The position numbers were made by a program, and so were the translations under genes. Shown here piece by piece: positions 1-9,816 of a stretch of DNA of 57,319 nucleotides. The stretch is from Anaeroplasma bactoclasticum (GTDB taxonomy: Bacteria > Bacillota_I > Bacilli_A > Acholeplasmatales > Anaeroplasmataceae): assembly GCA_023663825.1 (NCBI GenBank), contig JAMPGQ010000005.1:1-57319 (forward strand). Direction: 5' to 3'. Positions within the stretch are counted from its first letter, which is position 1. The number at the start of each line of letters is the position of its first letter. Below the pieces are notes generated by a model, which saw nothing but the letters and a program-made list of their open reading frames with translations, was not told the origin of the DNA and did no database searches.

Positions 1-154
1 AACTATGCCTTTTTTATCCCCGTGTTTAGATTATAACTATTTTATTTTCAGACTATCTTCCTTTCTTCCTATTATTATAACGCAACAAATAAAATTTATC
101 ACTAGCAAATAAAATCAAATTATGGAAAAATTGCTCTAAATATGGTGAAATACC

Positions 155-183
155 TTGCTTGAAAATGGATTTTGAGGTATAAT
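155..183 (+). promoter_or_regulatory. Promoter of the cold-shock gene
   Basis: A TTGCTT -35 (155-160) is followed by a 17-nt spacer and a perfect TATAAT -10 (178-183). The predicted transcription start lies only about 25 nt before the ATG, so the leader is short and there is no room for the long structured leader of enterobacterial cspA. Nothing else is recognised in the 150 bases upstream. Confidence 0.7.
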
Positions 184-215
184 TCTAAATAGAAAAGTTT
201 GAAAGGAGTTATCTT

Positions 216-413
216 ATGAAGGGTAAGGTTAAATGGTTTAATGCTGAAAAAGGCTATGGCTTTATTATTTCTGAAGAGGGCAAGGAAGTATTTGTTCATT
301 TTAGTGCAATAGTAGCTGATGGTTATAGATCATTAAATGAAGGCGATGAAGTTACCTTTGATGTAGTTGAAAGCGAAAAAGGTCTACAAGCAAAGGATGT
401 TCATAAAGCTTAA
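216..413 (+). CDS. csp: Cold-shock domain protein (CspA/CspB family)
   Basis: A 65-residue single cold-shock (OB-fold) domain, the usual length for Csp proteins, which bind single-stranded RNA and DNA and keep transcripts unstructured. The RNP1 motif KGYGFI (residues 12-17) and the RNP2 motif VFVHFSAI (25-32) are intact, and the opening [13 protein letters not shown] is the family signature. The start is fixed by AAAGGAG at 202-208, seven bases before the ATG. The gene stands alone between its own promoter and a strong hairpin terminator. Identification is secure; which Csp paralogue it is cannot be told. Confidence 0.97.
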   Translation: MKGKVKWFNAEKGYGFIISEEGKEVFVHFSAIVADGYRSLNEGDEVTFDVVESEKGLQAKDVHKA

Positions 414-418
414 ATCAT

Positions 419-451
419 AAAGGAGATTTCAGTATCTCCTTTTCTTTTTTT
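419..451 (+). terminator. Rho-independent terminator after csp
   Basis: Perfect 9-bp stem AAAGGAGAT (419-427) with ATCTCCTTT (434-442), a 6-nt loop, then a T-rich tail to 451. Confidence 0.85.
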
Positions 452-476
452 ATCATATTATAATACTGGTGATAAT

Positions 477-1352
477 ATGTTAAGGGGAAGTATTGTTGCG
501 TTAGTGACACCTTTTAATGCTGACAATGAAATAGATTATAATGAAGTGAAACGATTATTAGAGTTTCATTTAGAAAATCAAACAGATGGAATTTTATTGC
601 TAGGAACTACTGCTGAAGCTGAAAGCTTATCTGATTGTGAAAAACAAAAGCTTGTAGAATATGTTTTAGAATACTTAAATGGTAAAATAAAAGTGATGGT
701 TGGTATTATTTCTAATGTTCCGAATAAGGCAATAGAAATGGCTGAATTATTTAGTGATTTAGATATCGATTCTTATTTAGTGAGTGCACCTTATTATATT
801 AAAAGTAATACAGAAGGTCTTTTAAAGCATTTTACCTATATTGCAGATCATGTAAATCATCCAATTGTGCTCTATAATGTTCCAAAGAGAACAGGAGTTC
901 ACTTGAGTGAAGAAGTAGTACGGTTTTTATCTTATCATCCGAATATAGTTGGTATTAAGGAAGCCTCAGGAGATTTGGCATATCAAACAAAGATAGCTTT
1001 ATTATGTAATAAGAATTTTGTGTTATATGGTGCTGATGACCTTTCAATGATACCTTCTTTAGGCTTAGGAGCAGTTGGAATTATTTCCGTAATCAATAAT
1101 GCATTTCCCAAAGAGGTTAAGCTTATTATAGATTCATTTGATAAAGATAGAAATATTTCAATCCTAACCTACAAGAAAATAAGCAAGTTAACAGAAGATA
1201 TTTATAAAGAATCTTCTCCGATTCCTATTAAGTATTTACTGTTTGTTATGGGCTTTAAAACCAGAAAACTAAGACTGCCTTTAGCAGAAGCTTCTATCGG
1301 ATTAAGAAGAAGGATAGAAGAAGATTACTTAGCTTTTGTAGATGAAGATTAA
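477..1352 (+). CDS. dapA: 4-hydroxy-tetrahydrodipicolinate synthase
   Basis: A 291-residue class I aldolase of the DapA family that condenses pyruvate with aspartate semialdehyde, the first committed step to diaminopimelate and lysine. Catalytic positions match the E. coli numbering exactly: Thr44-Thr45, Tyr133 in YNVPKRT, Arg138, and the Schiff-base Lys161 in GIKEASGD. The usual GTTGE loop reads GTTAEAES here, a mild variation. The gene stands alone with no other lysine genes and no lysine riboswitch, since only about 25 nt separate it from the csp terminator. A TATAAT at 459-464 lies close to the ATG, so the leader must be very short. A related pyruvate-dependent aldolase is possible, but Arg138 supports DapA. 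Confidence 0.9.
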   Translation: MLRGSIVALVTPFNADNEIDYNEVKRLLEFHLENQTDGILLLGTTAEAESLSDCEKQKLVEYVLEYLNGKIKVMVGIISNVPNKAIEMAELFSDLDIDSYLVSAPYYIKSNTEGLLKHFTYIADHVNHPIVLYNVPKRTGVHLSEEVVRFLSYHPNIVGIKEASGDLAYQTKIALLCNKNFVLYGADDLSMIPSLGLGAVGIISVINNAFPKEVKLIIDSFDKDRNISILTYKKISKLTEDIYKESSPIPIKYLLFVMGFKTRKLRLPLAEASIGLRRRIEEDYLAFVDED

Positions 1353-1356
1353 GATG

Positions 1357-1384
1357 GGTGCTTAAAGTACCTCTTTTCTTTTCC
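1357..1384 (+). terminator. Probable terminator after dapA
   Basis: A short hairpin, GGTGC (1357-1361) with GTACC (1367-1371) including one G-U pair and extendable inward, followed by TCTTTTCTTTT. The stem is weak. Confidence 0.45.
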
Positions 1385-1491
1385 AAACAAATTATTTATT
1401 AAAAAAATGACACATTTTCTGAAACGCTTTCTTCATTTATAAAAAAATAACAAAAAAAGTAAAAAAAGGCAAATTGTTTAATCGTTCTTTG

Positions 1492-1520
1492 TTGAAAAAT
1501 TTTGTTAAAAAGTTTATAAT
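1492..1520 (+). promoter_or_regulatory. Promoter of nifJ
   Basis: TTGAAA (1492-1497), 17-nt spacer, TATAAT (1515-1520). An A-rich stretch at 1440-1475 just upstream could act as an UP element, in keeping with a highly expressed catabolic gene. Confidence 0.75.
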
Positions 1521-1561
1521 AGATACGAATAAAAATATTTTAACTCATTAGGAGGAATAAT

Positions 1562-4500
1562 ATGAGTGAGAAAAAGAAAAGAATGGCGATAGATGGTAAC
1601 TACGCTGCTGCATATTCATCATATGCTTTTACAGAAGTTGCTGGTATCTATCCTATTACTCCATCATCACCAATGGCGGAGTATACTGATGAATGGGCTT
1701 CTCAAGGTAAGAAGAACTTATTTGGAATGCCTGTTAAAGTAGTAGAAATGCAATCTGAAGGAGGAGCCGCAGGTACAGTTCATGGTTCTCTACAAGCAGG
1801 TGCACTTACTACAACCTATACTGCATCACAGGGATTATTACTAAAGATTCCTAACATGTATAAGATTGCTGGTGAATGTTTACCAGGTGTTATTCATGTT
1901 TCAGCACGTACACTTGCTGCCCAATCATTATCAATCTTTGGTGATCATCAAGATGTTATGGCATGCCGTCAAACAGGCTTTGCTATGTTATGCTCTGGTT
2001 CAGTTCAAGAGGTTATGGATTTAGCTGGTGTTGCACATTTATCTGCAATTGAAGCAAGTATTCCGTTCCTTCACTTCTTTGATGGTTTTAGAACATCACA
2101 TGAGGTAAATACAATTGAGCCAATCGATTATTCAGTATTTGATCAATTATTAGACCGTGAGGCTGTTGCTAGATTTAGAGAAAATGCTTTAAACCCTGCA
2201 CATCCTAAGACTCGTGGTACAGCTCAAAATGATGACGTTTACTTCCAAACTAGAGAGCTTCAAAACTTTAAGTATGAAGGCTTATATGATGTAGTTGAAA
2301 AGTATATGAAGGCTATATCTAAGGCAACTGGACGTAAGTATCAACCATATTCATACTATGGTGCTAAAGATGCTAAGTATGTTATTGTAGCTATGGGTTC
2401 AGTTACACAATGTGCTGAAGAAGTTGTTGACTTCTTAACAGCAAGAGGCGAAAAGGTAGGTATCTTAAAGGTACACCTATATCGTCCATTTGTTGTAGCT
2501 AAGTTCTTAAAGGCTATGCCTAAGACAGTTAAAAGAATTGCTGTATTAGACAGAACAATTGAACAAGGCGCTTTATATGAACCATTATGCTTAGATGTAA
2601 AGGCTGCATATTTTGGTGCTAAGGATGCTCCATTAATTGTTGGTGGACGTTATGGTCTATCTAGTAAGGATACAACTCCTGATTTAGTAAATGCAGTATT
2701 TACAAACTTAAAGAAGTCAAAACCAAAGGATCACTTTACTTTAGGTATCAATGATGATATTAAGTATACTTCATTAGAGGTTACTGAAAATATCGACGTT
2801 GCGGATCCTACTACAACAGAATTATTATTCTTCGGATTAGGTTCTGATGGTACAGTTGGTGCTTGTAAGAATATTTCTAAGATTGTTGGTGACTATACAT
2901 CTTTCTATTCTCAAAGCTATGCTGCATATGACTCTAAGAAGTCTGGTGGTTCTACAAGATTACACTTACGTTTCTCTAAGAACCCTATTCGTTCTACATA
3001 TTTAGTTAACCAACCACATTTTGTATCTTGTTCTTTGGATGCTTATCTTGATAAGTTTGATATGATTGCAGGATTACGTGATGGTGGTACATTCTTACTT
3101 AACACAGTTGTTGATGCTAAGAATATTGAAAAGAGATTACCTAACCGCTATAAGAGATTATTGGCTGAAAAACATGCTAAATTCTATATCATTGCCGCAA
3201 ATGCTGCTGCAAGAGAATGTGGATTCCGTCCAGGCTTAGGTGTTAATACAATTATGCAATCAGCATTCTTCAAGTTAAATGAGCAAATTATGGATTATGA
3301 AGAAGCTAAACAACATATGAAAGAATTTGCAACTAAGACTTATTTAAAGAAGGGGCAAGATGTTGTAGATCAAAACCATAAGGCTATTGATATGGGTGGA
3401 ACACGACTTGTTGAAGTTTTAGTTAAACCTGAATGGGCTAATTTAGTAGATGAAGAGAAGAAAGTAGATATGAAGAGACCAGCATTCGTAAGAGAGATTG
3501 CTGATGTAATCAACGCTATTGATGGTGATTCTCTACCTTTATCTGTATTTGCTAAGTTTGGTGATGACTGCCATATGCCTCAAGGTACTGCAGCTTATGA
3601 AAAGCGTGGAGTAGCTACTGATGTACCTCTATGGACATCTGAAAACTGTATCCAATGTAACCAGTGTGCGTTCGTATGTCCTCATGCATGTATCCGTCCA
3701 TTCCTATGTACTGAAGAGGAAGTCGCTAAGGCTCCTAAGGGTGCTCAATTCTTAGATGCTCAAGGATTTAAGGGATATAAGTATACTTTACAAGTATCTA
3801 CATTAGATTGTACAGGCTGTGGTGTATGTTTAACAGTATGTCCTGGTAAGCCTAAGAAGGATGAAAATGGTGTAGTGGTTAAGAATCCTGCATTAACTTC
3901 TCACACTATGGCTGAATCTAATAAGAATAAAGAAGCTAAGGTATGCGAATACTTCTATAATAAGGTAAGCTATAAGGGCGATATCGCCGGAACGAATAAT
4001 GCTAAGAATGTTCAGTTCTCTAAGCCATTATTTGAATTCTCAGGTGCTTGTGGTGGTTGTGGTGAAACTCCTTATGTTAAGGCTGTTTCTCAATTATTTG
4101 GTGATCGTATGATGGTTGCTAATGCTACAGGTTGTACATCAATCTATTCTGGATCATATCCATCAAGCCCATATACTACAAATGCAGAAGGTCGTGGACC
4201 AGCTTGGGCTAACTCATTATTTGAGGATAATGCTGAATTTGGATTTGGTATGCGTATGGCTGTTGAAACATTACGAGACAGAATCCAAAATGTGATGGCA
4301 TTAAATTTAGATGCTATGCCTGTTGAAGCACAAAAGTTATGTACTGAGTGGATGGAAAACAGAACATCTGGTGCTAAGACTAAGGAATTAGCTCCTAAGA
4401 TTGTTGCAGCCATGAAGGGCATCAAAGCTCCATATGCTGAAGAAATTCTATCCTTAAAGGATTACTTAGTCAAGGTTAGCCAGTGGATTATCGGTGGTGA

Positions 4501-5140
4501 TGGTTGGGCTTATGATATCGGTTATGGTGGATTAGACCATGTTATTGCAAATAATGAGGATGTTAATATCCTAGTTGTTGATACTGAGGTTTATTCTAAT
4601 ACGGGTGGACAGTCCTCCAAATCTTCAAGAACTGGTGCTATTGCGAAGTTTGCTGCAGCTGGTAAGCCAACCTTTAAGAAGGATTTAGCTTCAATCGCTA
4701 TGTCTTATGGCCATGTATATGTTGCAACTGTATCTCATGGTTACAATCAAAATCAAGTTATTAAGGCATTAAAAGAAGCAGAAGCTTACAATGGTCCATC
4801 TATCGTAATCTGCTATGCTCCATGTATTGCTCATAACATTAAGAAGGGCTTATTCATGAGTCAAATGGAAGCTAAAAAGGCTACAGAATGTGGATATTGG
4901 CCAACATTCAGATATAATCCAGATTTAGCTAAGGAAGGAAAGAACCCATTCCAAATGGATTCTAAAGAACCAGATTGGTCTAAGTATAATGACTTCCTAA
5001 TGAATGAAGGACGTTATGCACAGCTTGTTAAGATTAATCCTGAAAAGGCTCAAGATCTTCTTGAAACAAATTTAAAGGATGCTCAAAAGCGTTTTGCTAA
5101 CTACACTCGTTTAGCTAATATTGAATATCCTAATAAGTAA
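1562..5140 (+). CDS. nifJ: Pyruvate:ferredoxin (flavodoxin) oxidoreductase
   Basis: A single-chain PFOR of 1192 residues, full length for the family. It oxidatively decarboxylates pyruvate to acetyl-CoA and CO2 and reduces ferredoxin, using thiamine diphosphate and three [4Fe-4S] clusters. In order: N-terminal pyruvate-binding domain with YPITPSSPMAEYTDEW (residues 30-45), the gamma domain, two ferredoxin clusters with cysteines at 696/699/702/706 and 750/753/756/760, the proximal cluster CGGC (830-833), and the ThDP/Mg site starting GDGWAYDIGYGG near 980 with SNTGGQSSKS further on. The AGGAGG site at 1550-1555 sets the start. It stands alone under a strong promoter. It marks an anaerobic lifestyle and would consume the pyruvate produced from uronates by the uxa genes in this window. 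Confidence 0.98.
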   Translation: MSEKKKRMAIDGNYAAAYSSYAFTEVAGIYPITPSSPMAEYTDEWASQGKKNLFGMPVKVVEMQSEGGAAGTVHGSLQAGALTTTYTASQGLLLKIPNMYKIAGECLPGVIHVSARTLAAQSLSIFGDHQDVMACRQTGFAMLCSGSVQEVMDLAGVAHLSAIEASIPFLHFFDGFRTSHEVNTIEPIDYSVFDQLLDREAVARFRENALNPAHPKTRGTAQNDDVYFQTRELQNFKYEGLYDVVEKYMKAISKATGRKYQPYSYYGAKDAKYVIVAMGSVTQCAEEVVDFLTARGEKVGILKVHLYRPFVVAKFLKAMPKTVKRIAVLDRTIEQGALYEPLCLDVKAAYFGAKDAPLIVGGRYGLSSKDTTPDLVNAVFTNLKKSKPKDHFTLGINDDIKYTSLEVTENIDVADPTTTELLFFGLGSDGTVGACKNISKIVGDYTSFYSQSYAAYDSKKSGGSTRLHLRFSKNPIRSTYLVNQPHFVSCSLDAYLDKFDMIAGLRDGGTFLLNTVVDAKNIEKRLPNRYKRLLAEKHAKFYIIAANAAARECGFRPGLGVNTIMQSAFFKLNEQIMDYEEAKQHMKEFATKTYLKKGQDVVDQNHKAIDMGGTRLVEVLVKPEWANLVDEEKKVDMKRPAFVREIADVINAIDGDSLPLSVFAKFGDDCHMPQGTAAYEKRGVATDVPLWTSENCIQCNQCAFVCPHACIRPFLCTEEEVAKAPKGAQFLDAQGFKGYKYTLQVSTLDCTGCGVCLTVCPGKPKKDENGVVVKNPALTSHTMAESNKNKEAKVCEYFYNKVSYKGDIAGTNNAKNVQFSKPLFEFSGACGGCGETPYVKAVSQLFGDRMMVANATGCTSIYSGSYPSSPYTTNAEGRGPAWANSLFEDNAEFGFGMRMAVETLRDRIQNVMALNLDAMPVEAQKLCTEWMENRTSGAKTKELAPKIVAAMKGIKAPYAEEILSLKDYLVKVSQWIIGGDGWAYDIGYGGLDHVIANNEDVNILVVDTEVYSNTGGQSSKSSRTGAIAKFAAAGKPTFKKDLASIAMSYGHVYVATVSHGYNQNQVIKALKEAEAYNGPSIVICYAPCIAHNIKKGLFMSQMEAKKATECGYWPTFRYNPDLAKEGKNPFQMDSKEPDWSKYNDFLMNEGRYAQLVKINPEKAQDLLETNLKDAQKRFANYTRLANIEYPNK

Positions 5141-5159
5141 AAAATATTTTGACTATAAG

Positions 5160-5195
5160 AAAGAATGCTATTGGAGGAATCTGATAGCATTCTTT
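5160..5195 (+). terminator. Hairpin after nifJ
   Basis: Perfect 12-bp inverted repeat, arms 5160-5171 and 5184-5195 around a 12-nt loop. No good T-tract follows, so termination is likely but not certain. Confidence 0.65.
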
Positions 5196-5257
5196 GACTT
5201 TAAATAAAAATAATGTTTTAAAAGTGTTTCTAAAGTATATCATTTTAGTGAATTAAA

Positions 5258-5266
5258 TGTTAAAAT
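5258..5266 (+). promoter_or_regulatory. Extended -10 promoter of nfo
   Basis: TGT followed by TAAAAT (5258-5266) forms an extended -10; no good -35 is visible. It lies about 40 nt before the nfo start. Confidence 0.45.
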
Positions 5267-5306
5267 AGATTTACCAAAATAAATGAAATGAATGAAGAGG
5301 TAGAAT

Positions 5307-6140
5307 ATGTTTAAGATAGGATGTCATTTGTCTATAGCAAATGGATTTTTAAAAGCAGGAAAAAATATAACAGAATTAGGTGGAAACACCTTCCAATACT
5401 TTTCTAGAAATCCACAAGGGGGTAAGGCTAGACCTTGGGATCAAGGTGATTTCGATGGATTTATGGAGTATGCTTCTGTTGTAGGAATAGAAGGATTATT
5501 ATGCCATGCACCTTATACTTTAAATGCATGTTCAGCAAACCCTCAAACTAGAGAATTTGCAAGAATAGTATTTAAATCTGATATTGAAATGCTTGAGCAT
5601 TTTCCAAATGCCTTATATAACTTTCATCCGGGAAGTCATACAGGCCAAGGTGTAGAAGTGGGAATTGAACAGATTACAGAAATTTTAAATGAAGTAATTT
5701 ATCCTGAAATGAAGACAACGATTTTACTTGAAACTATGGCTGGAAAGGGAAGTGAAATTGGACGTAGCTTTGAAGAGCTTGCAGAAATTATTTCCCGTGT
5801 TAAGCATAAAGAAAAGATGGGTGTTTGTTTAGATACTTGTCACGTATATTCAGCAGGATATGATGTTGTAAATAATTTAGATGGTGTTTTAGATGAATTT
5901 GATGCTATCATTGGATTAGACAGATTAAAGGCAATTCATTTAAATGATTCTATGATGCCTTTTGCTTCAAATAAGGACAGACACGCTAAAATTGGAGAAG
6001 GTACTTTAGGAAAGGATGCAATAGTTCGTATCATCAATCATCCAAAATTAAGAGACTTACCATTCTATTTAGAAACTCCAAATGAGGACGAGGGATATAA
6101 AGCTGAAATTGAACTGTTAAAAAAATGTAGAACAGAATAA
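5307..6140 (+). CDS. nfo: Endonuclease IV (apurinic/apyrimidinic endonuclease)
   Basis: A 277-residue TIM-barrel AP endonuclease that nicks DNA 5' of abasic sites in base-excision repair. All trinuclear zinc ligands can be placed: His67 (CHAPY), His107 (FHPGSH), Glu142 (LETMAG), Asp176 and His179 (LDTCHV), His211 (HLNDS), Asp224 and His226 (KDRHAKIG) and Glu256 (LETPNEDEG). Length is typical. The AGAGG site about 10 nt before the ATG supports the start. It is a single gene between the nifJ hairpin and the ABC exporter operon. Confidence 0.96.
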   Translation: MFKIGCHLSIANGFLKAGKNITELGGNTFQYFSRNPQGGKARPWDQGDFDGFMEYASVVGIEGLLCHAPYTLNACSANPQTREFARIVFKSDIEMLEHFPNALYNFHPGSHTGQGVEVGIEQITEILNEVIYPEMKTTILLETMAGKGSEIGRSFEELAEIISRVKHKEKMGVCLDTCHVYSAGYDVVNNLDGVLDEFDAIIGLDRLKAIHLNDSMMPFASNKDRHAKIGEGTLGKDAIVRIINHPKLRDLPFYLETPNEDEGYKAEIELLKKCRTE

Positions 6141-6207
6141 TTTTGTGATAATTTTTCCTTTTATTCTTGTCGTTTTTTAACTATAATAGTAGTATGTTTG
6201 AAAAGCG

Positions 6208-7980
6208 GTGAGAGATGTGTTTAAGTTTATTAAAAGTTTATGGTGGTTTATTTCAAAAAACTGGTATCGGTATGTAAGTATAGTTTTAGTAGGGTTGCTA
6301 TTAACTGTACTCAATTTAGTACCTGCTTGGATTATCAAGCAGCTTACCGCCGCTATCGAAGATGGAAAACTAACTATAAACTTTTTATTTTTGAATATTT
6401 TATTGCCATTTTTAATAACAGTTATTTTAATATATATTGTTACAACCACGAAAAAGGTTTTTCAAAATAGATTAAAGGTACACCTATACTATGCCTTACA
6501 GGTACGCTACATGGAAAATATCTTAGTACAGGATGCTACCTTCTTTGAACACTTTCAGTCAGGTGACTTACTAACAAGAGCCTTAGGAGATGTAAAATCT
6601 GTTAACTTTAGTGGTGGAAATCGTCTATTAAATATATTCTTAGAGGCGATGACAGTAGTTGTTACATTAGTAGCTATGATTTTAATTCGCTGGGATTTAG
6701 CTTTATTATGTTTCATTCCATTGAGCTTAATTTTTGTTGCTAATCTTCTATTAAAGGCAAAGGTAAAGCGAAACTGGAAAATGGTTCGTGAAAAATCCTC
6801 TTTAATGGGAAATGTTATATTAGAAAGTATAACAAATGTTAGAACGATTAGAGCATTTTCTAAAGAAGAGGAGAATTATCAAAAGAATTTAAAATACTCA
6901 AAAGACACTTACGATGTTGAAAAAGCCAATCTTAAAATTAATGTAATTTTTCAACCAATGTTTCAATCTATTGTTGCGGTAGCTACGATTATTGCCTATG
7001 GTTTAGGTGGATATTATTGCATCAAATATGGAAACGACCCAATTCATCCCTTTAAGGTTTCTGATTTGGTTCAGTTTACTTTATATCTAAATCTTTTCCA
7101 GGCGCCTCTAACAAACATCGGAAATATGATTAATAACTTTTACCAGTCTTTAATTTCTGCAGACAGACTAAATGAAATTTATGATGCAAAAAGTAAAGTT
7201 ATCGATAAAGATGATGAGGATTTAAGTGAAATCAAATCTATTGAATTTAGAGATTTTTCCTTCCGCTATGAAGGAGATCATATGGATGTTTTGAAACACA
7301 TAGATTTAACGATAACCGAAGGACAAACTTTAGGTATTGTTGGAAAAACAGGAAGTGGAAAGTCTACCTTAGTAAGACAACTAGTAAGACAGCTTCCGAT
7401 AGATAATGAAAAAATTTTTATTAATGGGGAAGAAATAGAAGTATACAATCAACAAGAGGTTAGACGTCATGTGGGATATGTCCCACAGGAGCATATGCTG
7501 TTTTCTAGATCTGTGTTAAAGAATGTCTTAATTGGAGATTCTAATGCATCCTTAGAAGAAGTCAATGAGGCTGTAATGCTTGCAGATTTTGAAAAGGACA
7601 TAGAGATGCTTGCTGAAGGCTTTGATACAATCGTTGGAGAGTATGGAGTAACTTTATCTGGTGGACAGAAACAAAGACTTGCTATTGCAAGAGCGTTCTT
7701 GAAAGATGCTGATGTTTTAATTATGGATGACTCCTTATCTGCAGTAGACGGAAAAACAGAGTCAAATATCATTCATTCCTTAAAGAAGTATCGTTCTAAT
7801 AAAACAAATATCATTGTGGCTCATAGATTATCTGCTGTTATGCATGCAAACCAAATTATCGTTTTAGATGAAGGCCGTATTGTAGAACAAGGAACGCATG
7901 ACGAGTTGATGGCTTTAAAAGGTTGGTATTATGAACAGTTTATGGCTCAACAAATGGAAGAAGGTGAGTCTAATGCCTAA
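6208..7980 (+). CDS. ABC exporter half-transporter with degenerate ATPase site (BmrC/TM287-type)
   Basis: A 590-residue type IV exporter: six membrane segments in the first 310 residues, then a nucleotide-binding domain with Walker A GKTGSGKST, signature LSGGQKQ and Walker B LIMDDSLSAVD. The residue after the Walker B Asp is Asp, not the catalytic Glu, as in the degenerate subunit of heterodimeric exporters such as TM287/288 or BmrCD. The next gene overlaps this one and carries the normal Glu, so the two should form a heterodimer. The first possible start is GTG 6208, but GTG 6217 (MFKFIKSLWW) has a better-placed GGTGAGA and may be the true start. Substrate unknown; drug or lipid export is usual for the family. 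Confidence 0.9.
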   Translation: MRDVFKFIKSLWWFISKNWYRYVSIVLVGLLLTVLNLVPAWIIKQLTAAIEDGKLTINFLFLNILLPFLITVILIYIVTTTKKVFQNRLKVHLYYALQVRYMENILVQDATFFEHFQSGDLLTRALGDVKSVNFSGGNRLLNIFLEAMTVVVTLVAMILIRWDLALLCFIPLSLIFVANLLLKAKVKRNWKMVREKSSLMGNVILESITNVRTIRAFSKEEENYQKNLKYSKDTYDVEKANLKINVIFQPMFQSIVAVATIIAYGLGGYYCIKYGNDPIHPFKVSDLVQFTLYLNLFQAPLTNIGNMINNFYQSLISADRLNEIYDAKSKVIDKDDEDLSEIKSIEFRDFSFRYEGDHMDVLKHIDLTITEGQTLGIVGKTGSGKSTLVRQLVRQLPIDNEKIFINGEEIEVYNQQEVRRHVGYVPQEHMLFSRSVLKNVLIGDSNASLEEVNEAVMLADFEKDIEMLAEGFDTIVGEYGVTLSGGQKQRLAIARAFLKDADVLIMDDSLSAVDGKTESNIIHSLKKYRSNKTNIIVAHRLSAVMHANQIIVLDEGRIVEQGTHDELMALKGWYYEQFMAQQMEEGESNA

Positions 7981-9742
7981 GAAAAAAGAGGGGTATTCAA
8001 AATCCACCTTATTTAAGAAAACACTTCCTTATATCAAAAAAGAATGGAAGCTAGTATTAATTACTTTGTTTCTAAATATAGGCATTGCCTTACTTACAAC
8101 AATTACTCCTTTGTTTACAAAAGAAATTCTAGACACCTATATTCCTGCAAATAATATAGAAATGATTTTGTGGTTAATTGGTGCATATTTGCTTTGTACG
8201 ATTATAGTTGTAGTGATGCGATATTTTGGGCAATATTTACAGACACTTGCAGGTATGCATATTGAAAGAAATTTAAGAGAGGATGCTATTCGTAAAATAG
8301 ACTATCTTCCTGTAGATTATTTTTCATTAGAACCAGATGGTAAAATTGTTGCTAAAATCACTTCAGATAGTAATGGGGTAAGAACCTTTTATATGACGAT
8401 GTTTTCCATTATCAATGCGATAATCAATATAGTTATTGTTTATGTTGGTTTAATTTATTTAAAGCCTATTTTAGGTTTGATTATTTTAGCAATTGTACCA
8501 CTGATATTGATTTGGATAACTGTATATCGTAGAAAGGTTCATAAGTATTATTTGGATTTAAGAGAAACAGGTTCAAGAATTACAGGAAAATTAAATGAGT
8601 TAATCAGTGGAGCTTTAATTATTCAGGATTTCAATCAAGAAGATAATATGATGAACGAATATAAAGAGCTTGTGAACCGGTATAACTATAATGATGTAAA
8701 AGCCAATACTATCAATATCTATTTTGGTTGGGAACTTCTCACCATATTAAAACGTTTAGCAGAAATAGGAATTCTATTCTTTATTGGCTATGAAGCACTA
8801 GGAAGTGCAGGAATTACTGCTGGCTTAATTACAACCTTTATTGGTTATTTAGATCGTATGATTAATCCAATCAATGCAATATTTAATAACTTAAATGAAT
8901 TAGAGGACTCATTGGTTGCTGCTAACCGTGTTTATCAATTTATGGATGAAGCAAACGATACAAGAATTTTAGATGGGAAAGAAGCGCCAGATGAAATTAA
9001 AGGTGATGTTGAATTTAAGCATATCCGTTTTGCCTATATTGAAGATAATTATGTTTTAAAGGATTTATCCTTATCTGTTCCAGCTGGTAAAAAGATTGGA
9101 ATTGTGGGACATACAGGAAGTGGAAAGTCTTCCTTAATGAATTTATTACTTGGTTATAATGATTATCAAGAAGGAGAACTTCTAGTAGATGGTGTAGATA
9201 TTAAGATCTATAATAAAGCTTCTTATAGAAAAAATTTGGGTATTGTTTTGCAAACGCCAGCTCTTTTTGCAGGTACCATTCGTTCTAATGTTACGATGGA
9301 AAGAGATTATCCAGATGAAGAAGTAATAAAAGTTATTGAAGAGGTTGGGGCAGGCTATATGCTTGCTAAGAGTGAACTTGGATTAGATACACCAATTTCC
9401 TTTAAGGGTGAAAATTTATCCTTAGGAGAAAAACAGCTTTTATCCTTTGCAAGAATCCTTCTTCGTAAGCCTAAAATATTAGTGCTTGATGAAGCTACTG
9501 CTAACATTGATAGTGAAACAGAAATCAGAATTAAGCATGCAATGGATGTGGTTGCCAAGGGAAGAACGACATTTATTATTGCTCATAGATTATCTACCAT
9601 TAAGGATGCTGATGAGATTGTAGTATTAGACCACGGTATTATTGTTGGAAAAGGAAGCCATACGCATTTATATGATACTTGTCCAATTTATAAGGATATG
9701 TATGATTCTCAATTTGAAAAAAATAAAGTGAAGGGGCAGTGA
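7973..9742 (+). CDS. ABC exporter half-transporter, catalytic partner (BmrD/TM288-type)
   Basis: 589 residues: an N-terminal membrane domain, then an ATPase domain with Walker A GHTGSGKSS, a variant signature LSLGEKQ and Walker B LVLDEATANID with the catalytic Glu. A variant signature together with an intact Walker B is what the catalytic subunit of a heterodimeric exporter shows, complementing the upstream gene. I chose ATG 7973 (MPKKKEGYS) because AAGGTGAG lies just before it; the frame is open further upstream inside the preceding gene. The 8-nt overlap points to translational coupling. The stop codon lies inside the downstream terminator. Confidence 0.92.
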   Translation: MPKKKEGYSKSTLFKKTLPYIKKEWKLVLITLFLNIGIALLTTITPLFTKEILDTYIPANNIEMILWLIGAYLLCTIIVVVMRYFGQYLQTLAGMHIERNLREDAIRKIDYLPVDYFSLEPDGKIVAKITSDSNGVRTFYMTMFSIINAIINIVIVYVGLIYLKPILGLIILAIVPLILIWITVYRRKVHKYYLDLRETGSRITGKLNELISGALIIQDFNQEDNMMNEYKELVNRYNYNDVKANTINIYFGWELLTILKRLAEIGILFFIGYEALGSAGITAGLITTFIGYLDRMINPINAIFNNLNELEDSLVAANRVYQFMDEANDTRILDGKEAPDEIKGDVEFKHIRFAYIEDNYVLKDLSLSVPAGKKIGIVGHTGSGKSSLMNLLLGYNDYQEGELLVDGVDIKIYNKASYRKNLGIVLQTPALFAGTIRSNVTMERDYPDEEVIKVIEEVGAGYMLAKSELGLDTPISFKGENLSLGEKQLLSFARILLRKPKILVLDEATANIDSETEIRIKHAMDVVAKGRTTFIIAHRLSTIKDADEIVVLDHGIIVGKGSHTHLYDTCPIYKDMYDSQFEKNKVKGQ

Positions 9743-9764
9743 CATAAATGCCCCTTTGTCCTTT
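9731..9764 (+). terminator. Terminator overlapping the end of the ABC gene
   Basis: Perfect 8-bp stem AAGGGGCA (9731-9738) with TGCCCCTT (9749-9756). The 5' arm lies within the last codons of the exporter gene and the TGA stop is in the loop. The T-tract is short. Confidence 0.7.
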
Positions 9765-9816
9765 GCATTTTCTTGTGTAAAGAATAAGAAAGAAGTCTTA
9801 GATTGGAGGAATTTGT

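Noticed and set aside
452-476. Lysine riboswitch upstream of dapA
   Set aside because: Only 25 bases separate the csp terminator and dapA, too short for the aptamer.
4144-4425. 93-codon antisense frame in nifJ
   Set aside because: Lies opposite the catalytic core of PFOR and has no ribosome binding site.
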